From Bacteroidota bacterium (lineage in GTDB: Bacteria > Bacteroidota > Bacteroidia > Sphingobacteriales > Sphingobacteriaceae): a DNA stretch of 64,000 nucleotides. The translations under genes were made by a program, and so were the position numbers. Shown one piece after another: positions 1-8,442 of this stretch. The stretch is from positions 1 to 64,000 of the forward strand of contig JAEXHI010000037.1 of the NCBI GenBank assembly GCA_023450085.1, in the 5' to 3' direction. Below the pieces are notes generated by a model. That model was not told where the DNA came from. It worked only from the letters and a program-made list of their open reading frames with translations, and made no database searches. Every line of letters begins with the position of its first letter. The stretch's first letter is position 1.

Positions 1-65
1 ATCATAAAACGGTAAGTATCCAGATACTTCCGCTCAACGGTGAAATCATTGGTGTTTATTGGCAT
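1..65 (-). CDS. Partial CDS, N-terminus only, unrecognised
   Basis: On the minus strand an ATG at position 65 opens a frame that stays open to the window edge and gives 21 codons, beginning MPINTNDFTVERKYLDTY. It lies 121 bp downstream of the barrel protein gene on the same strand, with no clear terminator between them, so it could belong to the same transcript. The fragment is too short to assign to a family. The sense of the frame is inferred only from its openness and its position. Confidence 0.45.
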   Translation of the reverse strand, partial: MPINTNDFTVERKYLDTYRFM

Positions 66-186
66 AACAGGATCAATTTAATTATTATGATTCTGTTACC
101 GAATTATCTGACATTTACAATTCCGACGATAGGAGGAGTCCCTAAAGATTTAATAAAACGTGCGAAATAATACAAAAATACTTTAG

Positions 187-2781
187 CTAAAAGCGGAAGC
201 CCATTCCAACATAGGTCATCGTGCTTTCTTTCGAGGTACCTACTACAGCTTGTAATAACAGAAGGTCGGCAGGGGAGAAGAATATACCGCCGCCATATCC
301 GTTGTGCCAAGTGTTGGATTGAACACCTTTTGACCAAACTCGACCAATATCGTGAAAGCCAATTAAGCCAAGTTTGCCAGGGAAAAGGTAGGAGTTAAAA
401 TCAAGAACTTTTAATCTAAGCTCAAGGTTGTTGAAAGCTAATGAAGTGCCCGTAAAGCGACCTCTATAAAATCCTCTTAAGTTTACAGAACCTCCCAATT
501 TCACCATCTGAAAAAATGCAGGGTCGCCAGCGTTGGCTGCTACACCACTGCGATTGGCAATCACAAAACTGCCGTGTCCGTCGGGATTAAGGTAGGCGGT
601 AAAATCGGTATGGAAGGTGCCAGAACGTAAATGATTTTCGTTCAATTGTTGAAGTGCCCTAAGCGTAGTTTGCCAATAAAGCCCCTTGGTAGGCATTAAA
701 GGATTGTTTCTGGTGTCGTAAATAGCCATAAACTTTAGGCCAGTATACCACTTGGTGCTAAAAACATTTTCGTTGGGGAATGTGCTTTGATAAAGACCTA
801 AAAATTTGTTGCTGTTGTTGGAAGCTCCGCTGTTGTAAAATTGGTTACTAATTCCAGCACTCAACTCAAAATTACCAAAGCGGCGTTTTAAGCTAATATC
901 GGCATCTACCAAATCATATCGGTTACGGAAAAAAGGTATTTTGTCATCTTGGTCGTTGTCAAATTCACCGTCTTCATCGGGTAGATAAGCCATAAATTTA
1001 GAGTTGTTACCTATGCCGAAAAAGTTGCCCACGTTGTTGGGGCCTTGCGACGAAGCTTTAATGTTAAGGTCGTAATTGCCGATAAGTTTTTTCCAGTCGG
1101 CCTCATAACCTATCGAGAACGATTTCCGAGGAATGGAGTAATTGGCAATCAGTTCGTGTTTAAAAGCATAAGGTTCTTTTCTAAACCCATGCTTGGTATC
1201 TCTGAATCCAAAATTAACAGATACTCCATTGTCGTTGTTGTATTCGGGAAGTACTACTATTTCAAATCTATCGTAAGCAAAGCTTTTTCTATTGTAATTG
1301 TAAACAGCCGTGTCGTTTGATAACTTAAGTGTTGCCAGCTTTTTGTTGGGCAAGTTGTTTTTACTTCCTTTATCGTCATATATCAGCAGTTTGTTGGCAT
1401 TTACGAAACCATTGTCAATTTGGTAAGAGTCTGAATCTTGTCCACCTATTAAGCGCACCTTAATATTTGATTTGTGCCGTCCTTTCACTTCAAAGGCATT
1501 ATTGCCGCCATAACCATACAATCTAATTTCCTTGGTCACCTGTGGAATGAATGTACGTTGGTAAATAATCCCTTCTACATTGCCTTCTTTTTTGGTTTTA
1601 TAAATGGTTACCGCTATTTCTCCATTTTCGCGATAATCCAAAACCAACTTTTCATGTTTGTCACTGGCAGGAATATCAACGTAAATTGAAATGAATTGAT
1701 AATAATCTATTGCTTGTTTCGCTAAATGATTTCGTCTTTGGATAAAGGTTTCGGCCAGTTGCTTTCCCGAAATTTCATAAACAGCTGGAGGCATCTGTTT
1801 CATGGCACGATAAACGAGCGAATCAGGTAGGTGTTGTTGCACATAGGCAATTTGTTCTTCCCAGTCCTGCTGGCTAAGGGCATTTAAAAACGAACGGTCA
1901 AAATACCTTGCATTAAAATTCCATCCGTTAATATCTCTAATTTCATTTTTATAAGGCTGAAACTTAGATTTTAGCCATTGATGAGATACGATCCAAGGGA
2001 AAATACCCGACGTTTGATAATACACTTGGTCACGGTCTCTGGGAATAGGGGTGTATACCACTTGTTTTCCTGCTTTTATTTTGTCCCATCTCCACTGGTC
2101 TTCATGTCGGTCCCAGTCGCCTAGCAACATATCCAGCAAACGTGCTCTTAACACTGTTTTTTGGTCTATCAGCTCATCATTATCCTTTTGTAGGTTTTTA
2201 ATCAGTTTATCGGTATTGACGCTTTTTTCACTTTCATCTGGAATTCTTTCTTCGAACAAGAAGACCTGATTGGCAAAATCTTTTCGGTATTCGCCCAATC
2301 CTGGGTCATCGGCTACATAAACTACTTCGGGGTTCATGTGTGGGATGTTGAGTGCATTGGCCAATGGAGGTACGGTAAGTGCAGCAAAAGGGTTTGCCGT
2401 AGTTACTTGGTCCTGTAAAATATCTTTAGCAATGGTTTCCTTAAGGTTTTCGGGAAGTGCCCTTTCTGGATACTTTTGTAAGGTACGCAGTACATATTGA
2501 CGGCCGGTGTTATCCTCTAGTCTTAAGGAACGCGTTTGCATGCCACCGCCCAACTTTACAATTTTAAGTCCGCCTTTTTCCTGCTGGATATTGAATACTC
2601 TTATTTTAACTGGAGCTGCCCAAGTTTTGCGATAGTTTTCGCCAAAGAAAAAGCGATGAAGCTTACTGACATTATCATACGTAGGGGCAACGGTAATTTG
2701 TATACTATCGGCCCTGTTTTGTGAGTTTGCATAGTTGGAAAAAAGCAAACAGCCTAAAACGATGAGGAGTAATTTTTTCAA
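187..2781 (-). CDS. BamA/TamA-like outer-membrane barrel protein with kinase-like N-terminal region
   Basis: The 864-aa product starts with a signal peptide (residues 1-20, ending NYANSQ). The C-terminal part, from about residue 540, is rich in alternating aromatic and polar strands and ends in GMGFRF, a terminal aromatic typical of Omp85-type barrels, so it should sit in the outer membrane. The N-terminal part is unusual. It has a Gly-rich stretch near 77-84 (KLGGGMQTRS), a strand ending YVLR at 96-99, the motif GDWDRHEDQW at 221-230 and PIPRDRDQ at 245-252. These resemble the N-lobe, catalytic loop and metal-binding segment of FAM20/HipA-like kinases. That resemblance is my reading of motifs, not a demonstrated homology. 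The start is supported by a consensus promoter 20 bp upstream. The gene appears monocistronic at its 5' end. Confidence 0.8.
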   Translation of the reverse strand: MKKLLLIVLGCLLFSNYANSQNRADSIQITVAPTYDNVSKLHRFFFGENYRKTWAAPVKIRVFNIQQEKGGLKIVKLGGGMQTRSLRLEDNTGRQYVLRTLQKYPERALPENLKETIAKDILQDQVTTANPFAALTVPPLANALNIPHMNPEVVYVADDPGLGEYRKDFANQVFLFEERIPDESEKSVNTDKLIKNLQKDNDELIDQKTVLRARLLDMLLGDWDRHEDQWRWDKIKAGKQVVYTPIPRDRDQVYYQTSGIFPWIVSHQWLKSKFQPYKNEIRDINGWNFNARYFDRSFLNALSQQDWEEQIAYVQQHLPDSLVYRAMKQMPPAVYEISGKQLAETFIQRRNHLAKQAIDYYQFISIYVDIPASDKHEKLVLDYRENGEIAVTIYKTKKEGNVEGIIYQRTFIPQVTKEIRLYGYGGNNAFEVKGRHKSNIKVRLIGGQDSDSYQIDNGFVNANKLLIYDDKGSKNNLPNKKLATLKLSNDTAVYNYNRKSFAYDRFEIVVLPEYNNDNGVSVNFGFRDTKHGFRKEPYAFKHELIANYSIPRKSFSIGYEADWKKLIGNYDLNIKASSQGPNNVGNFFGIGNNSKFMAYLPDEDGEFDNDQDDKIPFFRNRYDLVDADISLKRRFGNFELSAGISNQFYNSGASNNSNKFLGLYQSTFPNENVFSTKWYTGLKFMAIYDTRNNPLMPTKGLYWQTTLRALQQLNENHLRSGTFHTDFTAYLNPDGHGSFVIANRSGVAANAGDPAFFQMVKLGGSVNLRGFYRGRFTGTSLAFNNLELRLKVLDFNSYLFPGKLGLIGFHDIGRVWSKGVQSNTWHNGYGGGIFFSPADLLLLQAVVGTSKESTMTYVGMGFRF

Positions 2782-2800
2782 GAAAATAAAATGACTTTCT

Positions 2801-2830
2801 CAAATATAGAAAATAAATGCTGGCTGGCAA
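2801..2830 (-). promoter_or_regulatory. Bacteroidota-type promoter of the barrel protein gene
   Basis: Read on the minus strand, TATATTTG at 2808-2801 matches the -7 consensus TAnnTTTG. A TTG at 2830-2828 lies 19 bp upstream, as expected for the -33 element. The predicted transcription start leaves a leader of about 17 nt before the ATG at 2781. Confidence 0.7.
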
Positions 2831-2884
2831 TTTGGGCAAGCGAAGATTGTTGGGGAGTAACAGTTCAATATAAAATTGTATAAA

Positions 2885-2919
2885 ATAAAAAAGCTCCTTA
2901 ATGGTTAATTAAGGAGCTT
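2885..2919 (-). terminator. Intrinsic terminator after secG
   Basis: A 12-bp perfect stem (AAGCTCCTTAAT at 2891-2902 with its complement at 2908-2919) and 5-nt loop is followed, on the minus strand, by a T-rich run. It lies between the secG stop and the barrel protein promoter and would end the lptE-secG transcript. Confidence 0.8.
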
Positions 2920-2945
2920 ACATTTATATTTCGTTTTAAAGAAAT

Positions 2946-3305
2946 CTATTTTTTAGTGCTGTCGCCAGCTTTAGGTGTTGCCGCTGGAGTAGCTTGTTTA
3001 GTTGGCAAACCACTACCAATTGGAGATGGAGTTGCAGCTTTATTGATATGCTCATCAATTTTTGAACCAGTACCAGTAGTTGAACCAGATTTGCTCATTG
3101 CAGTAATTGCTAAAGAGAAAACCACGATTAAGGCTAATAAAACCCAAGTTCCTTTTTCTAATACGTCGCCAGTACGTTGTACACCAAACATGTTGCTGCT
3201 AGCGCCACCAGTAGCTAAACCACCACCTTTAGGATTTTGTATCAATACAAATAGACCTAGTGCTACGCATACAATTACTAATAAAACAATAAATAAGATT
3301 AACAT
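2946..3305 (-). CDS. secG: Preprotein translocase subunit SecG
   Basis: SecG is the small, non-essential subunit of the SecYEG channel in the inner membrane. The 119-aa product has the family layout: an N-terminal membrane helix (about residues 2-24), the conserved cytoplasmic loop with QNPKGGGLA and a Gly/Ser/Ala stretch, and a second helix (about 54-70). The last 45 residues are an Ala/Pro/Thr/Lys-rich tail that is probably disordered; such tails are common in Bacteroidota SecG. The gene follows the TPR-like gene by 14 bp, so the two are probably co-transcribed, and a terminator follows. The partner ATPase gene secA is elsewhere in the window (34058). Confidence 0.93.
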   Translation of the reverse strand: MLILFIVLLVIVCVALGLFVLIQNPKGGGLATGGASSNMFGVQRTGDVLEKGTWVLLALIVVFSLAITAMSKSGSTTGTGSKIDEHINKAATPSPIGSGLPTKQATPAATPKAGDSTKK

Positions 3306-3319
3306 ATCGTATAATAATT

Positions 3320-4891
3320 TTAAATTTTCTTTTCCAAAGACTGTATAAGGTCGGCAAAGTAACGGCTTTTTTCTGGAAATTTCAAACTTAATTTTTGATA
3401 AGTATCTATCGCCTTGTGATAAAGCATTTGCTCGATATAGATTTGTGCTAAAGTTTCAGATACCATGTCGTAATTATCCTCGGCACTTCGTTTAGCTTTG
3501 TTTTCGTTATTGATTTGATGTGGCTTTAAAGCCTTTATTTGTGGGTCGTTTTTAATGAACGAATCAATAATCTTGCTTTCTTTTGTTGGGCTCTCTGTTG
3601 TTGGAACTTGTACCTCTTGTCCAGGTTCAAAAGGAGCCTGTATGTGAAAAATATTTTCTACATATTGCTGTTGCAAATCTTCGGTTGGAGTATTTGCCTT
3701 GGCTGGTGAAACAAAAGGTCTAAAGATTTGTTCGTGGTCTTTACGTGTTTTTTCCAACCACCATAAAAAGGTAAATGGAAGTTTGTCATCGTCGTATTTG
3801 CTAACAATATGTTCTGAAGCAGGTACTTCCTCTACTGTGTTTGCTTGTTGAATCGGCGCAGGGAGTGATTCCACTTCAAGGATTTCCTCCTCCTCTTCTT
3901 GAACAGTTTCGGTTTCAAAACTAGGGTCAAAAGCGAAGAAGTTGGCTTTAACGAAGCTCTCTTCATTTTGCTCGGGAGCTTTAATGGTTAAATCTTCCGG
4001 TTGTTGTTCTGTAACAGTAATTTCCTCTTCAGCTAATTCTATTTCTTGCTCTTCCTCAATTATTGTGTTGGTTTCTTCAACAGTTGTTTGGTCTGTTTCG
4101 GCATGTATTAGGTGCTCGTCGGCAAGCGTTACTTCTCCAATTTCTTCAAAAATTTCCTGCTCGTCGGATTCTTTCTCTTCAACTTCTTGAGGAACGACTT
4201 CGTCATTTACTTCCGTTGTTGGCTCACAAACTTTAATGACTTCGTTAGGTAGTGGCTCCAAATTTTCAATTTCTGGTACCACAAAATCTGCAGAAGTAGT
4301 TGCCGTTTCTTCGTTAGTTGAAGGTTGTGCGTCTTCAAATGTTACCGTTTTTTCTTCTTCCTCATGTTCCAAAGCAATGATTTCGCTTTGTAGCGGTTCC
4401 ACGTTTTCAATTTCTGGCGCTACAACCTCGTTAGGTATAGCTTCTTCAATAGGTTCAGTCGCAATTACTTCATGAGGTAGCGGTTCCAAATTCTCAATCT
4501 CAGGAGCGTCGGTGATTGCGGCTGGTGTTGAGGTTTCAGTAAATATTGATGCTGAAGGAAGTTCTTCAACACTTTTAGCAGCCACGCTTATGTGTTGTTG
4601 ATTGTTCCAGATAGGGTTGTTCACCACTATAATTTCTTCAACGGCCTGTAAGTGTGATTCATGTAGCACACGATGTAAAATGCCACCGTTAGTATATAAA
4701 GCTGCTTTGGTGAACGCACTTTGCTGTTCAATATTTCCACTGCTAGCTTTGGCTAACAGCAAGTGTAATGGTTGAAAATAGGGGTAATCTTCGATAAGAT
4801 TTTGCAAAAAAGGGATATGCTCTTGCGTAACCAAAGCTGGTTTAGCAAGTAGTTTTTCCATTTGTTGCGTTTTCTCTATATTCAACTCCAT
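3320..4891 (-). CDS. Acidic, repeat-containing protein with C-terminal TPR-like helix pair
   Basis: This 523-aa protein has no signal peptide. The first 90 residues form a helical region (LLAKPALVTQEHIPFLQNL...). A long, strongly acidic low-complexity middle follows (about 100-350) containing three copies of the unit PEIEN(L/V)EPL (coding positions about 4236-4506). The C-terminus is a TPR-like helix pair (ETLAQIYIEQMLYHKAIDTYQKL) followed by FPEKSRYFADL. I recognise it only as a Bacteroidota-type conserved hypothetical found beside lptE and secG. It probably shares their transcript, being 35 bp after lptE and 14 bp before secG. A scaffold role in envelope biogenesis is inference from this context. 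Confidence 0.8.
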   Translation of the reverse strand: MELNIEKTQQMEKLLAKPALVTQEHIPFLQNLIEDYPYFQPLHLLLAKASSGNIEQQSAFTKAALYTNGGILHRVLHESHLQAVEEIIVVNNPIWNNQQHISVAAKSVEELPSASIFTETSTPAAITDAPEIENLEPLPHEVIATEPIEEAIPNEVVAPEIENVEPLQSEIIALEHEEEEKTVTFEDAQPSTNEETATTSADFVVPEIENLEPLPNEVIKVCEPTTEVNDEVVPQEVEEKESDEQEIFEEIGEVTLADEHLIHAETDQTTVEETNTIIEEEQEIELAEEEITVTEQQPEDLTIKAPEQNEESFVKANFFAFDPSFETETVQEEEEEILEVESLPAPIQQANTVEEVPASEHIVSKYDDDKLPFTFLWWLEKTRKDHEQIFRPFVSPAKANTPTEDLQQQYVENIFHIQAPFEPGQEVQVPTTESPTKESKIIDSFIKNDPQIKALKPHQINNENKAKRSAEDNYDMVSETLAQIYIEQMLYHKAIDTYQKLSLKFPEKSRYFADLIQSLEKKI

Positions 4892-4926
4892 TGCGCTAAG
4901 TTAACAATTGAAAATACATTTTTTGC

Positions 4927-5433
4927 CTACCACTGCGCAAAAGCACGGTTAAAAATGTTTTCTGTAAGCTGTGTTGTTACCTTTTTGATTAAAGCATCTT
5001 GTTGGGTTTGTACGTTTTGGCTAGCTGGAAATTCAGTAAAGGCACTAAACGATTCTTCAAAACTGGTCTTTACTTTTCCCGTATCCAAGTTGTTGGTGTA
5101 CTTCACCAATACGGTAATGGTTAAACGGTTGGCGCCAGCGGTTGGCTGTCTATTGTCGGTAAAGGCCACCGGCTTAATATCATATCCTGTAATTCTACCT
5201 TCCATAATAGCATCGGCATCATTTTGGGTAATGCTCAATCTACTTTGGGTGCGAATGCGTTCCTTTAAATCTTCTGTAAAAGATTGTGCAAGCGTAGGAA
5301 CTACCAATGGAGCGTTGTTCTCAAAAAACCGTACGTTAAGGGTTTTCATTGCGGGTGGAATAGAAGCGCCATTAAATTTGTAGCTACAACCCGCTACTGC
5401 CACAACTGCTAGGAAAAACAATAATTTTTTCAT
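4927..5433 (-). CDS. lptE: LPS-assembly lipoprotein LptE
   Basis: The 168-aa product is a lipoprotein. Its signal peptide (residues 1-15) ends in VAVAGC, so Cys16 would be lipidated, and SYKFNGASIPP follows as in Bacteroidota LptE-family proteins. LptE plugs the LptD barrel and helps insert lipopolysaccharide into the outer leaflet of the outer membrane. The rest matches the family pattern: a conserved start of the fold (KTLNVRFFENNAPLVVPTLAQSF cut at several conserved positions), TEDLKERI, and an ...ADAIMEGRITGYDI strand. It lies 17 bp after the sigma-54 activator gene on the same strand. No lptD gene is present in the window. Confidence 0.88.
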   Translation of the reverse strand: MKKLLFFLAVVAVAGCSYKFNGASIPPAMKTLNVRFFENNAPLVVPTLAQSFTEDLKERIRTQSRLSITQNDADAIMEGRITGYDIKPVAFTDNRQPTAGANRLTITVLVKYTNNLDTGKVKTSFEESFSAFTEFPASQNVQTQQDALIKKVTTQLTENIFNRAFAQW

Positions 5434-5450
5434 CAGGATGTTGTCTTTAA

Positions 5451-6686
5451 TTAAAGATTTAACTCTTTTATTTTTCTGTAAAGCGTACGTTCAGAAATAC
5501 CTAATTCCTGCGCTGCAAATTTACGCTTGCCTTTATGTTTCTTCAACGCTTTTTTAATCAAATCCGATTCTTTATCCACCAATGATAATGATTCTTCTAC
5601 TTCTTCTGCATCATGTGCAAAATTAAAATCATTGGGTATGTTTTGAGAAGGATGTTTAATGGTTAACGTTGGCTCGGATGAATGATTGTTCAAATCAACA
5701 TCTTGGTAAAGTTGGTTAATGTATTGCGGATTATCGGCAATTACATGTGCCATGTTTCCACCACCGTTTTGGATGATTTCTGCCACCAATTTTTTCAGTT
5801 CCACCATGTCCTTTTTCATGTCAAACAGGACTTTGTACAGAATGTCACGCTCAGAGAAATCTTCTTTGCTGCTGCTGTTTACTGCCATTGGCAGGTTGCT
5901 GTTCTGCTCGTTAGGAATGTAGTTTAGTAAAGCAGTTGCCGTTACATTGCGGTCTTTTTCAAGTACACAAATCTGTTCAGCAATATTTTTTAATTGCCTT
6001 ACGTTTCCTGGCCAGCTGTAATTGCTCAATATTTGGATTGATTCATTATCTAGCTGTATTCCGGGGGTACGGTATTTATTGCTGAAATCTGAAACAAATT
6101 TTCTGAAAAGTAGGTAAATATCATCTTTACGTTCTCTTAATGGTGGAATTCGCAAAGGCACTGTGTTTAAACGATAGTACAAATCCTCACGGAATTTGCC
6201 TTTACGTACACTTTCATAAACATCAACGTTGGTAGCTGCAATAATCCTAACATCCGTTTTCTGTACTTTCGACGAACCTACACGCAGATATTCTCCACTT
6301 TCAAGGATACGAAGTAAGCGGGCTTGTGTACCTAGGGGTAATTCTGCAACTTCGTCCAAAAAGATAGTTCCGCCATTAGCTACTTCAAAATAACCTTTAC
6401 GGGCTTCGTGAGCACCTGTAAAAGACCCTTTTTCGTGACCAAATAGTTCCGAATCAATAGTTCCTTCTGGAATTGCACCACAGTTCACAGCAATAAAGCT
6501 TCCGTGTTTGCGAGTGCTCAATTGATGGATAATATGTGAAAAAACTTCCTTGCCACTTCCACTTTCACCGGTAATAAGTACCGACATGTCTGTAGGAGCA
6601 ACTTGGCTAGCTGTATCTATCGCTCGGTTCAACAAAGGCGAGTTGCCAATGATGCCGAAACGTTGTTTGATGCTTTGTGTATCCAT
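5451..6686 (-). CDS. Sigma-54-dependent transcriptional activator without a receiver domain
   Basis: This 411-aa bacterial enhancer-binding protein begins almost directly with the AAA+ domain: Walker A GESGSGKE at residues 40-47, the sigma-54 contact loop at 87-92, Walker B with LDEVAE near 110-115, and the arginine-finger region with FREDLYYRLN. The loop reads GSFTGA rather than the usual GAFTGA. The C-terminus carries a Fis-type helix-turn-helix (FAAQELGISERTLYRKIKEL). There is no N-terminal receiver, GAF or PAS domain, so activity must be controlled by another protein or by expression. It sits between miaB and lptE, all on the minus strand, and may regulate envelope genes. Its targets cannot be read from this sequence. 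Confidence 0.92.
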   Translation of the reverse strand: MDTQSIKQRFGIIGNSPLLNRAIDTASQVAPTDMSVLITGESGSGKEVFSHIIHQLSTRKHGSFIAVNCGAIPEGTIDSELFGHEKGSFTGAHEARKGYFEVANGGTIFLDEVAELPLGTQARLLRILESGEYLRVGSSKVQKTDVRIIAATNVDVYESVRKGKFREDLYYRLNTVPLRIPPLRERKDDIYLLFRKFVSDFSNKYRTPGIQLDNESIQILSNYSWPGNVRQLKNIAEQICVLEKDRNVTATALLNYIPNEQNSNLPMAVNSSSKEDFSERDILYKVLFDMKKDMVELKKLVAEIIQNGGGNMAHVIADNPQYINQLYQDVDLNNHSSEPTLTIKHPSQNIPNDFNFAHDAEEVEESLSLVDKESDLIKKALKKHKGKRKFAAQELGISERTLYRKIKELNL

Positions 6687-6765
6687 ATTTACTGTTATGG
6701 GTTACAAGTTTTGCGTTGTGCGTTTGGAGTGGAATGCTCGTAACACAAAACCCGTAACAGGTAAC

Positions 6766-8304
6766 TTAATCAACTATAACCCCAATTAAAGTAGCGGTAG
6801 TGCAACGCTCTACTAAAACATTTGCATAATCGCCAGGTTTTACCGAATCTGTTACAGGGAAAACCACCATTACGTTCTCGTCAGTACGGCCTCTGTATTC
6901 CTTGTCAGATTTTTTAGAAAAACCTTCAATAAGTACTTTAACAGGTTTACCCACAAAATTTTTAATGTAAGCGTACGAACCTTCATGCTGTTTTTGGATG
7001 ATTTCATTCAAGCGCCTCATCTTTACTTCTTCTGAAATGTCATCTTCATACCTGCGAGCTGCCAATGTTCCCGGACGTTCTGAATAAGCAAATTGGTAAG
7101 CAAAGCTATAAACTACATAATCCATCATGCTTAATGTTTCTTGGTGTTCTTCCTCTGTTTCCGTACAGAAACCAGTGATGATATCTGTGGATATCGCACA
7201 ACCAGGAATAATACGCTTAATGGCATCCACGCGGTCCATATACCACTCACGGTCGTAGGTGCGGTTCATGAGTTTTAAAATTCGGCTATTGCCACTTTGT
7301 ACAGGTAAGTGAATGTAGTTACAAATATTGTCGTATTTGGCAATGGTATGTAACACCTCATCCGTAATATCTTTAGGGTGCGAGGTAGAGAAACGAACCC
7401 TTAGCTCAGGGCTTATTTCGGCAACCATGGCCATTAATTGTGCAAAGTTTACGCTGCCTTCCATCGCTTCAGCACTATGGTCGCCACGTTTTTCAGGTAA
7501 GTCGGTTTTGTTTACCAAAGCTTCCAATAAGGCGTCACCAGTTAAGGTGTTCATATCATCTTGCAAGTCATCAGCTTTGCTTTTTACTTCCTGACCATCT
7601 TTCCAATGGTACGAATCTACGTTTTGACCTAATAAAGTGACTTCACGATAGCCTTGTTCAAAAAGATGGATGGCTTCATTCACAATCGTTTTTGGATCTC
7701 TACTGCGTTCGCGACCACGAGTAAAAGGTACTACGCAGAAAGAGCACATGTTATCGCAACCACGAGTGATAGAAATAAAAGCACTAATTCCATTACCGGT
7801 TAAACGAACAGGGCTAATGTCGGCATAAGTTTCTTCACGAGATAAAATCACGTTTACCGCTTTACGGCCGTCTTCCACTTCATTAATCAATTTTGGTAAA
7901 TCACGATAAGCATCAGGGCCAACCACTACATCCACCAACTTTTCTTCTTCCAAGAATTTAGATTTTAAACGCTCGGCCATACAACCTAAAACGCCTACCA
8001 CTAATTTTGGATTTTTACGTTTCTCCACGCCAAATTGCGATAGCCTGTTACGGACACGCTGCTCGGCATTTTCTCGGATAGAACAGGTATTAATGAAGAT
8101 TACATCTGCATTATGATAGTCGGAAGTAGTTTCAAAACCAGTTTCGGAAAGGATGGAGGCTACAATTTCGCTATCCGCAAAATTCATTTGACAACCGTAG
8201 CTTTCTATGTAAAGCTTTTTTCCGTCACCTTTTTTATCTAATACCAACGCTTCTCCTTGGCGAGATTCATCATGTGTTTTATCCTGAAGCTTGAAATCAA
8301 TCAT
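6766..8304 (-). CDS. miaB: tRNA-2-methylthio-N6-dimethylallyladenosine synthase MiaB
   Basis: MiaB adds the methylthio group to i6A37 of tRNAs reading UNN codons, using two [4Fe-4S] clusters and SAM. The 512-aa product has the three N-terminal cluster cysteines (C38, C74, C108), the radical-SAM motif CDNMCSFC (C183, C187, C190), the usual central barrel (FSTSHPKDI, HLPVQSGN) and a C-terminal TRAM domain (RGRTDENVMV). I chose the ATG at 8304. The longer frame back to 8331 runs into the -7 box, and family members begin with MID-type N-termini. Between about residues 235 and 285 there is an extra hydrophilic segment not present in most homologues, which explains the length. Confidence 0.94.
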   Translation of the reverse strand: MIDFKLQDKTHDESRQGEALVLDKKGDGKKLYIESYGCQMNFADSEIVASILSETGFETTSDYHNADVIFINTCSIRENAEQRVRNRLSQFGVEKRKNPKLVVGVLGCMAERLKSKFLEEEKLVDVVVGPDAYRDLPKLINEVEDGRKAVNVILSREETYADISPVRLTGNGISAFISITRGCDNMCSFCVVPFTRGRERSRDPKTIVNEAIHLFEQGYREVTLLGQNVDSYHWKDGQEVKSKADDLQDDMNTLTGDALLEALVNKTDLPEKRGDHSAEAMEGSVNFAQLMAMVAEISPELRVRFSTSHPKDITDEVLHTIAKYDNICNYIHLPVQSGNSRILKLMNRTYDREWYMDRVDAIKRIIPGCAISTDIITGFCTETEEEHQETLSMMDYVVYSFAYQFAYSERPGTLAARRYEDDISEEVKMRRLNEIIQKQHEGSYAYIKNFVGKPVKVLIEGFSKKSDKEYRGRTDENVMVVFPVTDSVKPGDYANVLVERCTTATLIGVIVD

Positions 8305-8328
8305 TAACAAAGTTGTTTTTATGGGCTC

Positions 8329-8336
8329 CAAAAATA
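8329..8336 (-). promoter_or_regulatory. Putative -7 promoter element of miaB
   Basis: On the minus strand TATTTTTG matches TAnnTTTG and would start transcription about 18-20 nt before the miaB ATG at 8304. A TTG lies upstream but at a 14-bp spacing, shorter than the usual 17-20 bp, so the -33 element is uncertain. Confidence 0.5.
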
Positions 8337-8442
8337 CAAAAAATTAATCACAAATGACAGAATGGCAGTAATTTTACAATCTCCTTATCATCACAAACAA
8401 TAAGGCCCTGATTTTGTCTTTAGAGGTACTAACGGAAATCTT

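Noticed and set aside
2956..3348. Open frame of 130 codons on the plus strand opposite secG
   Set aside because: It is antisense to a well-supported SecG with conserved motifs; its product is low-complexity and has no family match.
4862..5383. Open frame of 173 codons on the plus strand opposite lptE
   Set aside because: It is the mirror of the lptE gene, which has lipobox and family motifs; the antisense product is unlike a real protein.
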